Shown here: piece after piece, positions 15,406 through 24,409 of the stretch
How the letters are laid out: each line of letters starts with the position of its first letter
Numbering within the stretch: position 1 is the stretch's first letter
Assembly: GCA_900552675.1 (NCBI GenBank)
Contig: USAI01000014.1
Span: 1-38,323, forward strand
Source: an uncultured Prevotella sp.
GTDB taxonomy: Bacteria > Bacteroidota > Bacteroidia > Bacteroidales > Bacteroidaceae
DNA: 38,323 nt
Direction of reading: 5' to 3'
The notes under the pieces: generated by a model
The model's database searches: none
Told to the model about the DNA's origin: nothing
The model's input: the letters and a program-made list of their open reading frames with translations, nothing else
Position numbers and translations under genes: made by a program

Positions 15406-16452
15406 ATGACAGACCATCACTATACTTTGCCCGCCGAATGGGAACCACAAGCGGGGGTTCAACTGACTTGGCCTCACGAAGACACCGACTGGCAACCCTA
15501 TCTGAAAGAGATAACGCAAACGTTTGTTGAGATAGCACAGGCGGTGGCACAACACGAGCTACTGCTCATTGCCGCTCGCGACACTGAAGCCGTGCGCCTG
15601 CTGCTGGAAGAACGCCTCACGGAGGCAGAGATGTTGAACGTGCACCTGTTTGCTTGCGACAACGACGACACATGGGCACGCGACCACGCCTTCATCACAC
15701 TTACTGCGAAAGGGGCACCAGCACGCCTCGCCGACTTCTGTTTCAATGGTTGGGGCGAAAAGTTTGCTGCCAGCAAAGACAACGCGCTGAACCGTAAGCT
15801 GTATGAGGCTGGAGCGTTTAATGGAACGTATGTTGACGAGAACAACTTTGTGCTGGAAGGCGGATCGATAGAAAGCGATGGCCGAGGCACTATTCTTACC
15901 AGTAGCCAATGTTTGCTGGCACCACATCGTAACCAGCCGCTCACACGCCATGAGATTGAAGAACGGCTGAAAGCATCGTTGGGAGCCGACCGTGTGCTGT
16001 GGGTAGACCATGGCAACCTGGTGGGCGATGATACGGATGGACACATCGACACCATTGTGCGCATGGCACCCAACGACACCTTATTATACATAGCCCCCAC
16101 ACTGCCCAACGATGAACAGTATGCCGACTTCAAGGCGCTGGAAAAACAGCTGCGCACCTTGCGCACGGCCGAGGGTAAGCCCTACCGTCTGCTGCCATTG
16201 CCTATGAACGATGCTATTGTGTATGACGACGAGCGGTTGCCTGCCACCTATGCCAACTTTTTGGTTATCAATGGGGCGGTTATCGTTCCCATCTATGGTC
16301 AGGCTGAAAACGACGAGACTGCTAAACGCATCATTGCCGAGGCTTTCCCCGAACACGACATTATAGGCATTGATGCAAACATCATCATTCGCCAACATGG
16401 CTCTATTCATTGTCTTACCATGCAATATCCTAAAGGAAGCTTGGCATTTTAA
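15406..16452 (+). CDS. aguA: Agmatine deiminase
   Basis: Converts agmatine to N-carbamoylputrescine and ammonia, part of the arginine decarboxylase route to putrescine. The 348-residue protein has the peptidyl-arginine-deiminase fold. Visible signatures are VQLTWPHEDTDW near the N-terminus, TWARDHAFI (the usual ARD-P-type motif, with His here), FVLEGGSIESDGRGTILTS, HGNLVGDDTDGHIDTIVRM (His/Asp of the active site) and the C-terminal catalytic Cys in SIHCLTMQYPKG. Length is typical. It is followed after 59 bases by aguB, the next enzyme. Some relatives are porphyromonad-type PAD enzymes, but the partner gene makes the agmatine role firm. Confidence 0.95.
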   Translation: MTDHHYTLPAEWEPQAGVQLTWPHEDTDWQPYLKEITQTFVEIAQAVAQHELLLIAARDTEAVRLLLEERLTEAEMLNVHLFACDNDDTWARDHAFITLTAKGAPARLADFCFNGWGEKFAASKDNALNRKLYEAGAFNGTYVDENNFVLEGGSIESDGRGTILTSSQCLLAPHRNQPLTRHEIEERLKASLGADRVLWVDHGNLVGDDTDGHIDTIVRMAPNDTLLYIAPTLPNDEQYADFKALEKQLRTLRTAEGKPYRLLPLPMNDAIVYDDERLPATYANFLVINGAVIVPIYGQAENDETAKRIIAEAFPEHDIIGIDANIIIRQHGSIHCLTMQYPKGSLAF

Positions 16453-16511
16453 TTTATGAATTGGGCTTAGCCCATTATGATTTATGAATTATGAATTGTA
16501 GATTGTGAATT

Positions 16512-17396
16512 ATGAAAAATATTAAGATAGGACTGCTGCAACAGCACAACACCGCCAACTGCTCAGACAATATGCGCCGACTGGCAGAAGGCATTGCCCA
16601 ACTGGCACAACAGGGGGCACAGCTCATTGTTCTGCAAGAGCTGCACAACGCACTATACTTCTGCCAAGTGGAAAGCGTTGACAACTTTGATTTGGCAGAA
16701 CCCATACCCGGACCTTCAACCGACTTCTACGGTAAACTGGCCAAGCAGTATGGTGTGGTAATAGTAACATCGCTGTTTGAGAAACGTGCTCCTGGGCTGT
16801 ATCATAACACGGCCGTAGTGATGGAAAAAGATGGAACCATTGCGGGCAAATATCGTAAAATGCACATTCCTGACGACCCCGCCTACTATGAGAAGTTCTA
16901 CTTCACACCAGGCGATCTGGGCTTCAACCCCATACAAACCAGTGTGGGCCGACTGGGCGTACTGGTTTGCTGGGACCAGTGGTACCCCGAGGCAGCACGA
17001 CTGATGGCGCTGCAAGGGGCCGACCTGCTCATCTACCCCACCGCCATAGGCTATGAGAGCAGCGACACACCTGAAGAGCAACAGCGCCAGCGCGAGGCAT
17101 GGACCACCGTGCAACGTGGTCATGCCGTGGCCAATGGTTTGCCTGTAGTAAGTGTAAACCGTGTAGGCCATGAGCCCGACCCCTCGGCACGAACAAACGG
17201 CATCGAGTTTTGGGGCAGCAGCATGGTGGTAGGTCCGCAAGGCGAAATGCTGTATCGCGCGCCTGAACACGACGAGACCAGCGCCATCATTGAGGTTGAC
17301 CTCGACCACAGCGAGCAAGTGCGCCGTTGGTGGCCATTCCTGCGCGACCGCCGTATCGACAAATATACTGACATCACTCGTCGGTTTATCGATTAA
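16512..17396 (+). CDS. aguB: N-carbamoylputrescine amidohydrolase
   Basis: Nitrilase-family enzyme that splits N-carbamoylputrescine to putrescine, CO2 and ammonia. The 294-residue protein shows the Glu-Lys-Cys triad: Glu in LIVLQELHNALYFCQ (about 37-51), Lys in GKYRKMHIPDDP and Cys in LVCWDQWYPEAARLMAL. It completes the pathway started by AguA. The gap from aguA holds A/T-rich near-repeats of ATGAATT and a small palindrome, TGGGC-TTA-GCCCA, but no promoter I can defend, so co-transcription is likely. The final codons (ITRRFID-stop) are the first unit of a 22-bp tandem array that continues past the stop. Confidence 0.95.
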   Translation: MKNIKIGLLQQHNTANCSDNMRRLAEGIAQLAQQGAQLIVLQELHNALYFCQVESVDNFDLAEPIPGPSTDFYGKLAKQYGVVIVTSLFEKRAPGLYHNTAVVMEKDGTIAGKYRKMHIPDDPAYYEKFYFTPGDLGFNPIQTSVGRLGVLVCWDQWYPEAARLMALQGADLLIYPTAIGYESSDTPEEQQRQREAWTTVQRGHAVANGLPVVSVNRVGHEPDPSARTNGIEFWGSSMVVGPQGEMLYRAPEHDETSAIIEVDLDHSEQVRRWWPFLRDRRIDKYTDITRRFID

Positions 17397-17484
17397 CACT
17401 CGTTGGTTTATCAATTAACACTCGTTGGTTTATCGATTATCACTCGTTGGTTTATCGATTATCACTCGTCGGTTTATCAATTGA
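17375..17484 (+). repeat. Five 22-bp tandem units starting inside the aguB 3' end
   Basis: Units start at 17375, 17397, 17419, 17441 and 17463, each close to CACTCGTTGGTTTATCGATT plus two bases. The first unit encodes the last residues of AguB and its TAA stop; the others are outside the gene. Differences between units are C/T at position 8, G/A at position 17 and the last two bases. No spacers are present. Confidence 0.92.
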
Positions 17485-17487
17485 TAC

Positions 17488-17547
17488 AAAAAGCCCATTA
17501 GCATTGTGTTGCTTTGCTTTTGCAACATTATTGCCAATGGGCTTTTT
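17488..17547. terminator. Bidirectional terminator between aguB and the lipoprotein gene
   Basis: AAAAAGCCCATT (17488-17499) pairs with AATGGGCTTTTT (17536-17547); an inner GTTGC/GCAAC pair (17508-17525) shortens the loop. T runs on both sides suit both the + strand aguB and the minus-strand gene ending at 17571. Confidence 0.85.
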
Positions 17548-17570
17548 CTATTTTGATATTTTTTATTGCC

Positions 17571-18938
17571 TTACAACTTTGCTCCGAAGCGCGCATCTAC
17601 CACGGGGGCTGTAAAGCGATAGCTCTCTTCATACTTGCTCTTCATAAGATTCTTCAGTCCTAAGAAGACAATGCCTTTAGGGAAGATGCGAGTAACATCG
17701 GTAACACCACCTGAACAGGCTGGGCTGGAAGGTTGAAAATTGAAGTCCCATGCCTTGTCATAAGGCAATGGTGCACCGTTCTCTACACCATCCATCTCAC
17801 AGTTGATGTTCATGTTTTCGCTCTGCTTAAAGTTGTTGAAGAGGGGGTTAAACTCTCTGGCCACGGCGCTCTTGATGTCGTTGGTGTTCCAAATATCATA
17901 CTTATTGGCACCATTTGCCATCTGTTTTACACCCGTATCGGTAGAAGCATAATAATAGTTGGGAGCCACTCGCGAGTTTTTCAAGTCGGCACCATCCTTG
18001 TTGGGCTGGCGTAAGCCGTATCGGCAATCATACACGAGGTTGTTAACAAAGGTGGGGGCAATGGCCTTTTCAATCCATACGCTACCACCCTTTTTGTTCT
18101 TTGCACGACGCCATCCGCAGTTTACCATCGTATTGTTGTAGGCGTTCAGCTGCGTGAGGGGTATCTGCTCGCTGTTGCCCGCGTTCGACAGTTTGAAGGC
18201 ATTGGTACAAGCATTGTATATAATGTTATTAGCAATATCCAACTTGCAGCCTGCCTTCACGTTGATGGCCTCGCCACCATCGGCAGCATTGCCACTATCG
18301 GCAAAGATATTGTTGATGATGACACCCTGTCCGCCCGTAAAATAGGTTTGGTCGTTATAGTTGTCGTGGAAGAAACAGTTGTTCATCACAAACTTTCCAT
18401 CAACATTGCAGAAGTGGAAGGCTGGCACACCACCATCAATGGTTGTCTTGAAAAGCATGTTCTGAAACGATGCCGAACTCTCGGTAGGTGTAGCACCTGC
18501 ATAGGCTACCTCAACATGATTGAGCACAACTTCAGCCGAATTATAACCACAAATGATGCCTCCCCAGTCGGCAGGTTTCTTGGTATCAGAGGTTATCACG
18601 ACAGGCTTTTCGGCCGTACCCATACAATAAAGATTGCCCAGCACTACTATTTCAACAGGCACCTGCACACTCGACTTACACGTTACGGTAACACCTGGCT
18701 CGATATAAAGCGATGCGCCTACGGGCACCTCCATACTTTCTTCTAGTGTGGTGTCATTTTTCCAAACAATAGAACCTACTGGATAGGTGGCTACAGCCGT
18801 AGTTACGGTGCCATAATTGCCCTGACCACCCACAATTGATGTATCGTAAGGATTTATATTGTCGTTCTCACAAGAGGTGGAGAGCGAAGCCGCTGCTGCC
18901 ATCAGCAACAAACAAGCAAACGAGTTTATCTTTTTCAT
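17571..18938 (-). CDS. Surface lipoprotein with parallel beta-helix repeats
   Basis: A 455-residue lipoprotein. The signal peptide ends in a lipobox with Cys23 (LSTSC), followed by acidic ENDN, which in Bacteroidetes favours export to the cell surface. From about 70 on, the sequence is a run of short strands typical of a right-handed beta-helix: VTVTCKSSVQVPVEIVVLGN, WGGIICGYNSAEVVLNHVEV, VMNNCFFHDNYN, VIINNIFADSGN, CKLDIANNIIYNACTNAFKL. No catalytic motif is evident. It is encoded 124 bases after a TonB-dependent receptor and probably works with it as a surface binding or capturing protein, in place of a SusD, which is absent. Polysaccharide lyase activity is possible for such folds but unsupported. 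Confidence 0.82.
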   Translation of the reverse strand: MKKINSFACLLLMAAAASLSTSCENDNINPYDTSIVGGQGNYGTVTTAVATYPVGSIVWKNDTTLEESMEVPVGASLYIEPGVTVTCKSSVQVPVEIVVLGNLYCMGTAEKPVVITSDTKKPADWGGIICGYNSAEVVLNHVEVAYAGATPTESSASFQNMLFKTTIDGGVPAFHFCNVDGKFVMNNCFFHDNYNDQTYFTGGQGVIINNIFADSGNAADGGEAINVKAGCKLDIANNIIYNACTNAFKLSNAGNSEQIPLTQLNAYNNTMVNCGWRRAKNKKGGSVWIEKAIAPTFVNNLVYDCRYGLRQPNKDGADLKNSRVAPNYYYASTDTGVKQMANGANKYDIWNTNDIKSAVAREFNPLFNNFKQSENMNINCEMDGVENGAPLPYDKAWDFNFQPSSPACSGGVTDVTRIFPKGIVFLGLKNLMKSKYEESYRFTAPVVDARFGAKL

Positions 18939-19020
18939 CTGACTATTTTTTAACGTGTTAAGGCATTAGCCTCACTTAACATGATTGCATAATTTATTAA
19001 AGCTATACCGATGAATATCA

Positions 19021-19061
19021 AAGGCTTCTGCTTTATCTATAAAGGTTTCTGTTTTATCTAT
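19021..19061. repeat. Pair of 20-bp direct repeats after the TonB receptor gene
   Basis: AAGGCTTCTGCTTTATCTAT (19021-19040) and AAGGTTTCTGTTTTATCTAT (19042-19061) differ at two positions. They sit just past the stop of the receptor gene on the minus strand, before the lipoprotein gene. Confidence 0.8.
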
Positions 19062-19062
19062 C

Positions 19063-21903
19063 TTAAAGTTTATATCTTACTCCCAGGAGGAAGGTGCGCC
19101 CATATTTGTAAGTTCCTACAATGGTTTTGTCGGTGGGCTGTCCCTCATACTCAAAGTTGCTTTTGTTCACCGTCTTAAGATATCGCTCACGTTTAGCGTC
19201 GAGCAGGTTATTGGCTTTAAAGAATACCGACAGGCCATTTGAGAATTGCTTCTCGGCACTAAGGTCGAGGCCAAACATTGCCTTATCCCACTGGTCGGCA
19301 TCCTTAAAGGGCGACACAAGAGCAAGTTTGGTTCCTGTGTATGACGCTGCTAACTGTCCATTCCATCCATGCTGCGTATCTTTATATAGCAAAGACAAAT
19401 TGGCGGTGTGAGGCGCTTGGTTAACAAGCGGACGTGTCTGCGTTACACCCATCTTATACTCGGCACTACCCTCCTGGTACTCACGCTTCGAGGTAGTGAT
19501 GCTTGAGTGGGTATAAGTATAGTTAGCCTTCACGCCAAAGTGGCGAATATATTTAATCACATCAATCTCAAAGCCCATGTTCTTTGCGTTGCCCAAGTTG
19601 TCGGGGGTGTAGTAAGCATCTGTTCCTGCACCTATCTTACCATCAGAAGAAACAAACACTTGTTCGATAGGATCTTTCAGATATTTGTAGAACACGCCCG
19701 CCAATATCTGCTCAGTTTTTGAAGGGAACCACTCCCAACGCAAGTCGATATTATCAATACGCGCACGTTTCAGGGTAGGGTTACCTTTCTCCTGATACTC
19801 TTCGCCCATAATTTGGAAAGGCACAATCTCGTAAAAGCCAGGGCGGTTGATGCTGCGATAATAAGAAAGGCGCACATTCATATTCTTAGTGGGCGTCCAT
19901 TTTAGCGAGGCCGAGGGCAGATAATCCCAATAGCTCTGTTCACCCACCTGCCCCATATTGCGGAAATGCTGCAACATAGTGTATCTTTGATTAGTGTGCT
20001 CGGCACGGAAGCCAACATTCAGTTCGCCAAGCGTGCTCTTCATGGTAAGCATGACATAGGCGGCACCGATGTGTTCCTTCGAATTATAGTTCAATTGCGA
20101 AGCCTGTGAATATGGTGTCTTGCAAGTCCAGTTGATGGCACTAAACTGGTCGAAACCATTGCCATCTAACTGCTGTGAAATGTCGGCAGGATTAAACACG
20201 TACGAGTAATAACGATTAGAACGTTCCTTACGACGATACTGAGCACCCACCTTCCATAAGGCATCAACCTTGTTGCCGAAATGCGTGTCGTAAGAAAGGT
20301 TGATATAGCCCGCCCAATCGGTATCTTTATTGTGTTGATAACGACGTTCCATACTCTTTGGCAAGGTTTTCAATACGGTGTTATCACTCGACCAGATTGA
20401 GCCCGACAATACATCAACATCAGTTGCTGCCGAAGCCCATGTAGAAGAAGTAGCTGCCGTAGAAGCCGCTACCGCTTGCATGGTATTGGTCAACGTAAGG
20501 TAAGTGCGGTCAGGGTTTTCGGCTTTGGCTTGTGAAAAGATAGCCGACCAATCAATTGTAAAGTCACGCGTCAAACGGTGCGTGCCCTTCATATTAGAGG
20601 CAACAATGCTCTGTGTTTGCTCCATCGAACGCGTTTCGTCATCCATGGTATAGGTGTCAGTGCCAATATATTCGGTGCCAATGCTTTGGTTGTATCTCAC
20701 ACTCTTCGAGTTGGTACGCACGAACATATTATACCACTCAATCTTATGTTTATCAAGCGTAAAGTCGATTTTAGCATGAAGTCCTGTGGTGAGGTCGTGG
20801 ATGCTATAATAACGACGCTTCAGGCTTGAGATATACATAGCCTGTTCGCCCGATGCCATCTTCACAGCATTATAGGTGCGCTCGGTACCACGAAAGGTGT
20901 TTTGTACGCTTCCTGCAAAAATCACGCCCAGGCGATCGTTCCAAAAACGATTGCCAATGCTCAAGCCACCTATCACATTAGGTGCAGGCATTGAATGACT
21001 TGTTATCTCGGTAGGACCACTTTTAAAGTCAGACATCTGCGCCTTATAATCTTTTCCATACGCCTCGTAAGGTGACTTTGTGGTGATATTGTTTCGATTA
21101 GACGTGAGATAATCGCGACCATCCTTCCAAAAATAGTCGGTAGTGCCTATGGCGGCGTTTGCCTGAAGTTGGAAACGCGAAGGCGCATCCTTCATCACCA
21201 TATCAACCACACCCCCCGCAGCATCGCCCTCCATATCGGCAGTCAGCGACTTCGACACCACGAGGCGATCCATCAAATCGGAGGGAAAAATATTGAGAGG
21301 AATGTAGCGGTTCTTATCGTCAGGGCTTGGAATCTTCACCCCGTTCACAAGCGTATAATTATATCGTTTGTCCATGCCACGAAGGATGGCGTATGATGCT
21401 TCGCCCGTGGCATCGCGCTCCATGGTTACACCCGATACGCGTTGCAACACGCTGGCCACATTCACATCGGGCGACAGCTGTATGCTCTGTTGGCTCATCA
21501 CGTTCAGCACCGTGCCTGCCGTTTTCTCCATATCAATGGCGCTACGGTCAGAATGATACTCTTTGTGCCCCTTCACCACAACCTCGCCCAACTGCTGTTG
21601 GTCTTCGTCAAGGGCAATGGATACAACTTCTTTGTTAGATACTTCTACCTGCACCTCGCGTGTTTTGTAAGAGATGTATCTCACCACAAGCGTGAAACGG
21701 CCCTTATCAGGCAACTCGTGCAAGGTAAATGTACCGTCGAGACCTGTTGTGGTTTTCACTTGCGGCAGTTCTTTCACCTCTACCACCGAGCCAATCAGTG
21801 GTTCACCAGTGCGTTGGTCTTTCACAATACCATCAACAGTGTGGGCTGTGACCGAGGTGGCAACAGCCGCCCACAATGCTGCACTTAGAAACAATTTATT
21901 CAT
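19063..21903 (-). CDS. TonB-dependent outer membrane receptor
   Basis: A 946-residue receptor for active import across the outer membrane. Parts: a signal peptide (MNKLFLSAALWAAVATSVTA); a carboxypeptidase-regulatory-like beta-sandwich (about 22-105, VDGIVKDQRTGEPLIGSVVEV); a plug (about 125-245) with VASVLQRVSGVTMERDATGEASYAILRGM and LTADMEGDAAGGVVDMVMKDA, close to the Caulobacter-type TIGR01782 receptors; and a 22-strand barrel ending RTFLLGVRYKL with the expected terminal aromatic/hydrophobic strand. It lacks the SusC-type N-terminal extension, and no SusD gene follows. It is 46 bases after the phosphatase gene and precedes the lipoprotein gene, so a phosphorylated or phosphate-containing ligand is a reasonable guess. 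Confidence 0.92.
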   Translation of the reverse strand: MNKLFLSAALWAAVATSVTAHTVDGIVKDQRTGEPLIGSVVEVKELPQVKTTTGLDGTFTLHELPDKGRFTLVVRYISYKTREVQVEVSNKEVVSIALDEDQQQLGEVVVKGHKEYHSDRSAIDMEKTAGTVLNVMSQQSIQLSPDVNVASVLQRVSGVTMERDATGEASYAILRGMDKRYNYTLVNGVKIPSPDDKNRYIPLNIFPSDLMDRLVVSKSLTADMEGDAAGGVVDMVMKDAPSRFQLQANAAIGTTDYFWKDGRDYLTSNRNNITTKSPYEAYGKDYKAQMSDFKSGPTEITSHSMPAPNVIGGLSIGNRFWNDRLGVIFAGSVQNTFRGTERTYNAVKMASGEQAMYISSLKRRYYSIHDLTTGLHAKIDFTLDKHKIEWYNMFVRTNSKSVRYNQSIGTEYIGTDTYTMDDETRSMEQTQSIVASNMKGTHRLTRDFTIDWSAIFSQAKAENPDRTYLTLTNTMQAVAASTAATSSTWASAATDVDVLSGSIWSSDNTVLKTLPKSMERRYQHNKDTDWAGYINLSYDTHFGNKVDALWKVGAQYRRKERSNRYYSYVFNPADISQQLDGNGFDQFSAINWTCKTPYSQASQLNYNSKEHIGAAYVMLTMKSTLGELNVGFRAEHTNQRYTMLQHFRNMGQVGEQSYWDYLPSASLKWTPTKNMNVRLSYYRSINRPGFYEIVPFQIMGEEYQEKGNPTLKRARIDNIDLRWEWFPSKTEQILAGVFYKYLKDPIEQVFVSSDGKIGAGTDAYYTPDNLGNAKNMGFEIDVIKYIRHFGVKANYTYTHSSITTSKREYQEGSAEYKMGVTQTRPLVNQAPHTANLSLLYKDTQHGWNGQLAASYTGTKLALVSPFKDADQWDKAMFGLDLSAEKQFSNGLSVFFKANNLLDAKRERYLKTVNKSNFEYEGQPTDKTIVGTYKYGRTFLLGVRYKL

Positions 21904-21949
21904 CTTTTCTTAATATCAGTATCTCTCATCTTTTTTATATCAGCAACTA

Positions 21950-22912
21950 TTATTTTGTCTTTGCAATGGTATGTATCACCTTTCCCTCCTTATCAATAAG
22001 AAACATTTTCAGTTCTTTCTTGGTGGCCGAGAAGATAGAAAAGCCATCGGCCGAACTACAAAACACAGTGCCATCAATCGCCTTAACGGGTCGGGCGAGC
22101 GAAGCAGAAGAGTTGACCACATAGTCGATATTATCACCCTTCATACGAATGTGCTGAAAGTTGTGAATATGTCCGCAAGCATAAATCGAGACATTATTAT
22201 ATTTATGCAAGATGGGCAGCAGGTTACGTTGCATATCGGTGCGCTCATATTCGGCTTTTGAGGTTTGAGCATAGATAGGATGATGGCCCACCACAATTAC
22301 CCAATCTTCTTTTGCCGAAGCCAGCGTGCTATCGAGCCAACGAAGTTGTGCCTGCGAGTCTTGCTTACAAGCATCGGGATATTTGCTATTGTTTTCACGA
22401 TAGCGGTCGATGAGGGGTGTGGTATCGAGGAACACTATACGCACCGTGGTGCCTTTACTATCAAACACCTTCGTATAATAGCGAGCAGGCATCATCCATC
22501 GACGGCTCACCTTACCATAGTCGAGCACTGCCTGTGTGTTGCCACGATACTCATGATTACCCAACACAGGAAACCAGTCGAGCATCAGTTCAGGATGCGA
22601 ATACACCTGCTCATAATTGGTTGTCCACAAGGGGTCGTTTACCGATGCCACACCATTAAAATGATGAATGTCGCCCACAGCCAGCACACACTCCATGCCC
22701 GTAGTTTCGGCCATGTGTCCCATCAGTTCAGCAATGGGTTTCTGGTCATAATACCCATTTCGGCCCATGTCGTTGCACATGTAAAGCGTTACATCACCTT
22801 TCAGTTTTTTCCATTCAGTTGGGGTTTGTGCTTGCAAAGGCAAGCAGGCAAGCAGCATTACTGCCACAAAGGCGGTAGCCAAACGGCTGCCTACAATTTT
22901 GACTTGTTTCAT
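21950..22912 (-). CDS. Secreted metallophosphatase of the purple acid phosphatase (TRAP) type
   Basis: A 320-residue exported phosphoesterase with signal peptide (about 1-28). The motif order follows mammalian tartrate-resistant acid phosphatase: Asp48 in CNDMGRNG, Asp81 in VGDIHHFNGV, Asn119 in LGNHEYRGN, the stretch KVSRRWMMPARYYTKVF, His210 in VGHHPIYA, and His248/His250 in CGHIHNFQH. TRAP has GDNFY at the second motif, where Tyr binds the iron and gives the purple colour; here the aligned residue is His84. The enzyme should keep a two-metal site but not be purple. It likely releases phosphate from an organic ester in the periplasm or on the surface, ahead of uptake by the receptor encoded next. 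Confidence 0.88.
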   Translation of the reverse strand: MKQVKIVGSRLATAFVAVMLLACLPLQAQTPTEWKKLKGDVTLYMCNDMGRNGYYDQKPIAELMGHMAETTGMECVLAVGDIHHFNGVASVNDPLWTTNYEQVYSHPELMLDWFPVLGNHEYRGNTQAVLDYGKVSRRWMMPARYYTKVFDSKGTTVRIVFLDTTPLIDRYRENNSKYPDACKQDSQAQLRWLDSTLASAKEDWVIVVGHHPIYAQTSKAEYERTDMQRNLLPILHKYNNVSIYACGHIHNFQHIRMKGDNIDYVVNSSASLARPVKAIDGTVFCSSADGFSIFSATKKELKMFLIDKEGKVIHTIAKTK

Positions 22913-22956
22913 CCTTAAAATATTTACTATAATGATTTGTCTTATGTATTACGCTG

Positions 22957-22964
22957 CAAAATTA
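22957..22964 (-). promoter_or_regulatory. Likely -7 box of the phosphatase-receptor-lipoprotein operon
   Basis: TAATTTTG on the minus strand, 44 bases before the phosphatase ATG. The -33 element is not at a standard distance. Confidence 0.4.
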
Positions 22965-23021
22965 TGAGTAGCGTATGTCAAACACATTACAGTTATTTTA
23001 AGAGCTTGTGTCAATAATTAA

Positions 23022-24338
23022 TTAGTTCCGACGAAAGCAAATGCGCTTCAAAACAACAGCAACGATAACTGAAACGAAGCTGAAAGCAAAGGCCAAAACA
23101 AAGTAAACAGGATAACCATAATAACGCTGTATAGCACCCGAATAGATGCTCGACGCGGCGCATGAGAAAAAGAACAGGGCTATGCCGATAGAATAAAACA
23201 CATGCTTATACTTACCACAACTGTAGTAAGCTAAGAAACTGACACAGGCGGTAATGGAAAACCCTAAACCCATATTGCCCACAAACATACACACATTTAC
23301 GGCCAGTAACGATGCCGAGGCCAAGTGGCTAAGCGCCATCCCCATCAAAGCAGGCAACAAATTGGCAAACGACATGGGTATAATGCTTTTGGCTGTGCGG
23401 TAACGTTTCAGCAAGCGTATACATAAAAGGCTACCCACCGACATACCAATCACGCCTACGGTGCCCTGGGTGAGTGCATACTCTTGCGGCGAGAGGCCCA
23501 AGCCGCCACGATGAGCCGAGTCGATAAGGAACAACGACATCACCATAGCCGTGAAGCCTTGCGGAAGAAGATAAAGAAGGAAAAAAACGGGGCCAATGGT
23601 TACCGACTTTTTGCCAAAGAACAATCGCAACGTATGCATCATCTCGCGCCACGTAGCAATGCTGCCCATATCGACGGTGGGAGCATCGTCGGTATCGGTG
23701 CGCCAGATGCGTATAAGGTGGTAGAGCCACAGCACAGCATAAACGCCAGCTGCCAGCCGCAACACAAAGGTCCAAGCATACGATACGTTTCGGGTTACCA
23801 CCTCAAGATTGCCCGCCAACATTGACAATACGCCCAGTCCGAAGAGCACAGCCAACGAATGATAAACCACAAACATAGGGCGCAACATCACGGGATAAGG
23901 ATTAATGGTGATGTACTTATACTTGCTTTCGGCCACAACATTGTGTATAGTGGTAGCTACTGACAAAGCAAACAGCAACAACATGATGTATTGAAACCAA
24001 TAATCGGAGCCCAAGGCTTCAGACATCAACAACAATAAAACAGCGATAACCAGTTCAGAGGTCAGTATCCACACCTCTTTGCTCCACCCCACTCGCTTAA
24101 ACAGCAAATGACAGAAGGGACGCAGCATAAAGGGTAAACACAACCATGAAATATTAAAAGTAACGGTAGTATTGTTCAAGCCCATGCGCTTGAACATCAC
24201 CAAGAGAAGGAAAATAAAGGCAAACGGCAGTCCGTTGGCTATGCTGATTGTTGCAAGCCAAATACGATCGGCAACCGAGATGTTGCGATACGGTCGTATG
24301 ATACGTTGTGGTAAAAGCGGACGACTATCAGTTGTCAT
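23022..24338 (-). CDS. MFS transporter, AmpG-like paralogue without insert
   Basis: A 438-residue carrier with about 12 membrane helices. The segment SLFLIDSAHRGGLGLSPQEY and the following TQGTVGVIGMSVGSLL match the corresponding part of the larger AmpG-like protein encoded upstream (FLLDSIDKGGLGLTTGQV, then YGTVGIIGLTLGG), so the two are paralogues. Unlike that protein it has no large soluble domain between helices 6 and 7, only a short loop around IWRTDTDDAPTVDMGS. AmpG relatives import muropeptides or amino sugars; MurT of Tannerella, which takes up N-acetylmuramic acid, is one such relative. The substrate here is unknown. It is separated from the larger paralogue by a 177-base gap holding a long hairpin. 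Confidence 0.85.
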   Translation of the reverse strand: MTTDSRPLLPQRIIRPYRNISVADRIWLATISIANGLPFAFIFLLLVMFKRMGLNNTTVTFNISWLCLPFMLRPFCHLLFKRVGWSKEVWILTSELVIAVLLLLMSEALGSDYWFQYIMLLLFALSVATTIHNVVAESKYKYITINPYPVMLRPMFVVYHSLAVLFGLGVLSMLAGNLEVVTRNVSYAWTFVLRLAAGVYAVLWLYHLIRIWRTDTDDAPTVDMGSIATWREMMHTLRLFFGKKSVTIGPVFFLLYLLPQGFTAMVMSLFLIDSAHRGGLGLSPQEYALTQGTVGVIGMSVGSLLCIRLLKRYRTAKSIIPMSFANLLPALMGMALSHLASASLLAVNVCMFVGNMGLGFSITACVSFLAYYSCGKYKHVFYSIGIALFFFSCAASSIYSGAIQRYYGYPVYFVLAFAFSFVSVIVAVVLKRICFRRN

Positions 24339-24409
24339 TTTGTCTTTAGTATTCTTCTTGCAGTTTGTTACTCTTTACCAAATGTTGTGTTGTAAGGAAA
24401 AATGATTGA

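Noticed and set aside
17375..17484. Regular repeats that could suggest a CRISPR array
   Set aside because: The 22-base units follow each other directly with no spacers, and the first unit is coding sequence of aguB.
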